DNA of 6,580 bases from Eubacteriales Family XIII. Incertae Sedis bacterium. Its GTDB lineage: Bacteria > Bacillota > Clostridia > Peptostreptococcales > Anaerovoracaceae. Under the pieces are notes generated by a model, which ran no database searches, was not told the DNA's origin, and saw only the letters and a list, made by a program, of their open reading frames with translations. The position numbers were made by a program, and so were the translations under genes. The stretch lies in assembly GCA_031257215.1 (NCBI GenBank), contig JAIRPC010000015.1, positions 1 to 6,580 of the forward strand, read 5' to 3'. Shown here piece after piece: positions 5,550 to 6,580 of this stretch; the stretch's first letter is position 1, and every line of letters starts with the position of its first letter.

Positions 5550-5891
5550 ATGAGCAATAATTTTAAATCGAACACGGAATTTGTCAAGCACCCGACATTC
5601 GAAGGAGTCTATATGAGGCATTTCTTCTCGAAATCCGAAACGGGCGGCGGCTTCAACAACGTTGAGATACTGGTGGTGCCGGGCTTTGAGATCTCGCCGC
5701 ACACCCACGGCGACGCGGTAGAGTATTTCTACATAGTGGACGGCGCGGGCGAGTTTCTCGACGATACGGAATGGACTCCGATAAAGAAAGGCGACGCGTT
5801 CAAGGCGCCGATCGGCATGACGCACGCCATCAAAAACACAGGCGCTTCGCCGCTGACAATACTGGCGACATTCAGCCCGCCGATAAAATAG
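5550..5891 (+). CDS. Small single-domain cupin protein
   Basis: A 113-residue cytosolic protein made of one cupin beta-barrel. Motif 1 appears as H51-T-H53 with E58 in PHTHGDAVEYFYIVDGAGE, and motif 2 as GDAFKAPIGMTHAIKN (81-96), which fits the G(X)5PXG(X)2H(X)3N pattern exactly with H92. The three histidines and one glutamate form a complete metal site, so the protein should bind a divalent metal. Small cupins include isomerases, dioxygenases and sugar- or ligand-binding proteins; nothing here narrows the choice. The start is well supported by AGGAGGT (5536-5542), seven bases before the ATG. It has its own promoter and is followed nine bases later by a long hairpin, so it appears to be a single-gene transcript. 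Confidence 0.9.
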   Translation: MSNNFKSNTEFVKHPTFEGVYMRHFFSKSETGGGFNNVEILVVPGFEISPHTHGDAVEYFYIVDGAGEFLDDTEWTPIKKGDAFKAPIGMTHAIKNTGASPLTILATFSPPIK

Positions 5892-5899
5892 AGTGCGCC

Positions 5900-5941
5900 T
5901 AGCCAGATATGAGGCGACGTGGTTCGACTCATATCTGGCTA
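5900..5941. terminator. Long hairpin between convergent cupin and HD-GYP genes
   Basis: A perfect 14-bp inverted repeat, TAGCCAGATATGAG (5900-5913) and CTCATATCTGGCTA (5928-5941), surrounds 14 bases in which CGA and TCG can pair further after one G-A mismatch. It starts 9 nt after the cupin stop and ends 3 nt before the HD-GYP stop, as expected for a shared bidirectional terminator. Neither side has a clear run of T, so it may instead protect mRNA 3' ends or need Rho. Confidence 0.6.
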
Positions 5942-5944
5942 CCC

Positions 5945-6580
5945 TTATACAGTATATTCTCTGATAACATTCGCAAAATCCTCCGACACCCGGTCAAACA
6001 CATCCACCAGCCTGGGGTCGAAGTGGCTGCCTTTTCCCTCCATTATTATGTCGCGCGCCTTTTGGGTGCTGTACGCTGGCTTGTATGGGCGCGAGGACAC
6101 TAGCGCGTCATAGACGTCCGCTATTGCCATGAGCCTCCCTTCCAGCGGGATGTCTTCGCCGCTGAGCATACATGGGTAGCCGCTGCCGTCCCATTTCTCA
6201 TGGTGCCCGCCAGCTATGAGCCGCGCGTGTTTCAGGAATGTCGTTTCGCAGACATTCGCCTCTATGTTGCGGATGATGGACGCGCCGATATTCGCGTGCG
6301 TGCGCATCACCGTGTATTCCTCATCCGTCAGCTTGCCCGGCTTTTGGAGAATAGTGTCGCTTATAGCTATTTTGCCCACATCATGCATCTGCGTGGACGC
6401 GATAACCGATTCAAAATCCCACTGCGCCGTTTCCGCCGCATAGACCCCGCTCTCGGCCATCTCCATCAGCATTATCTCCATGTAGCGCTGTGTCCGCGAG
6501 GCGTGGCCGCCAGTCGGCTCGTCGCGGAACTCCACCAGATCCGCTACCGCGCAGAGTATGGCGTTGCGCAGGTTCGTGAC
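5945..6580 (-). CDS. HD-GYP domain protein, probable cyclic-di-GMP phosphodiesterase (N-terminus outside window)
   Basis: The C-terminal 211 residues of an HD-GYP domain protein; the frame is open to the window edge, so an internal GTG at 6535 is not the start. Counting from the edge, the visible signature is: VADLVEFRDEPTGGH (12-26), the HD pair H66-D67 with K70 in MHDVGKI, PGKLTDEE (81-88), H95, HHEKWDGSGYP (126-136, the GYP motif), IPLEGRLMAIADVYDAL (144-160) and SSRPYK (162-167). All metal-binding residues expected for the family look intact. Such enzymes degrade cyclic-di-GMP, and in many bacteria the domain is joined to an N-terminal response-regulator receiver or sensor domain, which here would lie beyond 6580. 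It converges on the cupin gene across the long hairpin. Confidence 0.92.
   Translation of the reverse strand, partial: VTNLRNAILCAVADLVEFRDEPTGGHASRTQRYMEIMLMEMAESGVYAAETAQWDFESVIASTQMHDVGKIAISDTILQKPGKLTDEEYTVMRTHANIGASIIRNIEANVCETTFLKHARLIAGGHHEKWDGSGYPCMLSGEDIPLEGRLMAIADVYDALVSSRPYKPAYSTQKARDIIMEGKGSHFDPRLVDVFDRVSEDFANVIREYTV

Overview
The window looks like ordinary chromosomal DNA from a GC-rich bacterium. Strong AGGAGG-type Shine-Dalgarno sites, extended -10 promoters, a SucD-like CoA-acylating aldehyde dehydrogenase, a DUF4143 ATPase and an HD-GYP protein together suggest an anaerobic Firmicute (Clostridia-like). That assignment is inference from gene types and codon use; no marker here fixes the taxon.

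Layout. Positions 1-396 (+) hold the C-terminal end of elongation factor G, closed by a perfect 10-bp hairpin terminator. Converging on it is an AAA/DUF4143 ATP-binding protein (543-1745, -). Upstream of the ATPase is a very AT-rich control region (1771-1910, 25 G/C in 140 nt by hand count) carrying four copies of a 16-bp near-palindrome at 39-40 bp intervals. The first copy lies on the -10 element of the ATPase promoter. After about 200 nt without a supported gene come a SucD-like acylating aldehyde dehydrogenase (2126-3514, +) and thioredoxin reductase trxB (3571-4506, +), 56 nt apart and probably co-transcribed. TrxB converges, after only 43 nt, on an unrecognised four-helix membrane protein with a Gln/Gly/Pro/Tyr-rich tail (4550-5371, -). 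The 178-nt gap after it contains two divergent promoters, each with a perfect TATAAT and an extended -10 TGn; one serves the membrane protein, the other a small cupin protein (5550-5891, +). A 14-bp-stem hairpin separates the cupin from a convergent HD-GYP domain protein (5945 to beyond 6580, -), whose N-terminus is outside the window.

How the genes relate. Aldehyde dehydrogenase plus TrxB could link fermentation with thiol redox balance, but no thioredoxin or partner enzyme is present to prove it. The other genes look like independent transcription units. The feature most worth a second look is the phased operator-like array between the ATPase and the dehydrogenase. No CRISPR, tRNA, rRNA, insertion sequence or recognisable defence cluster was seen.
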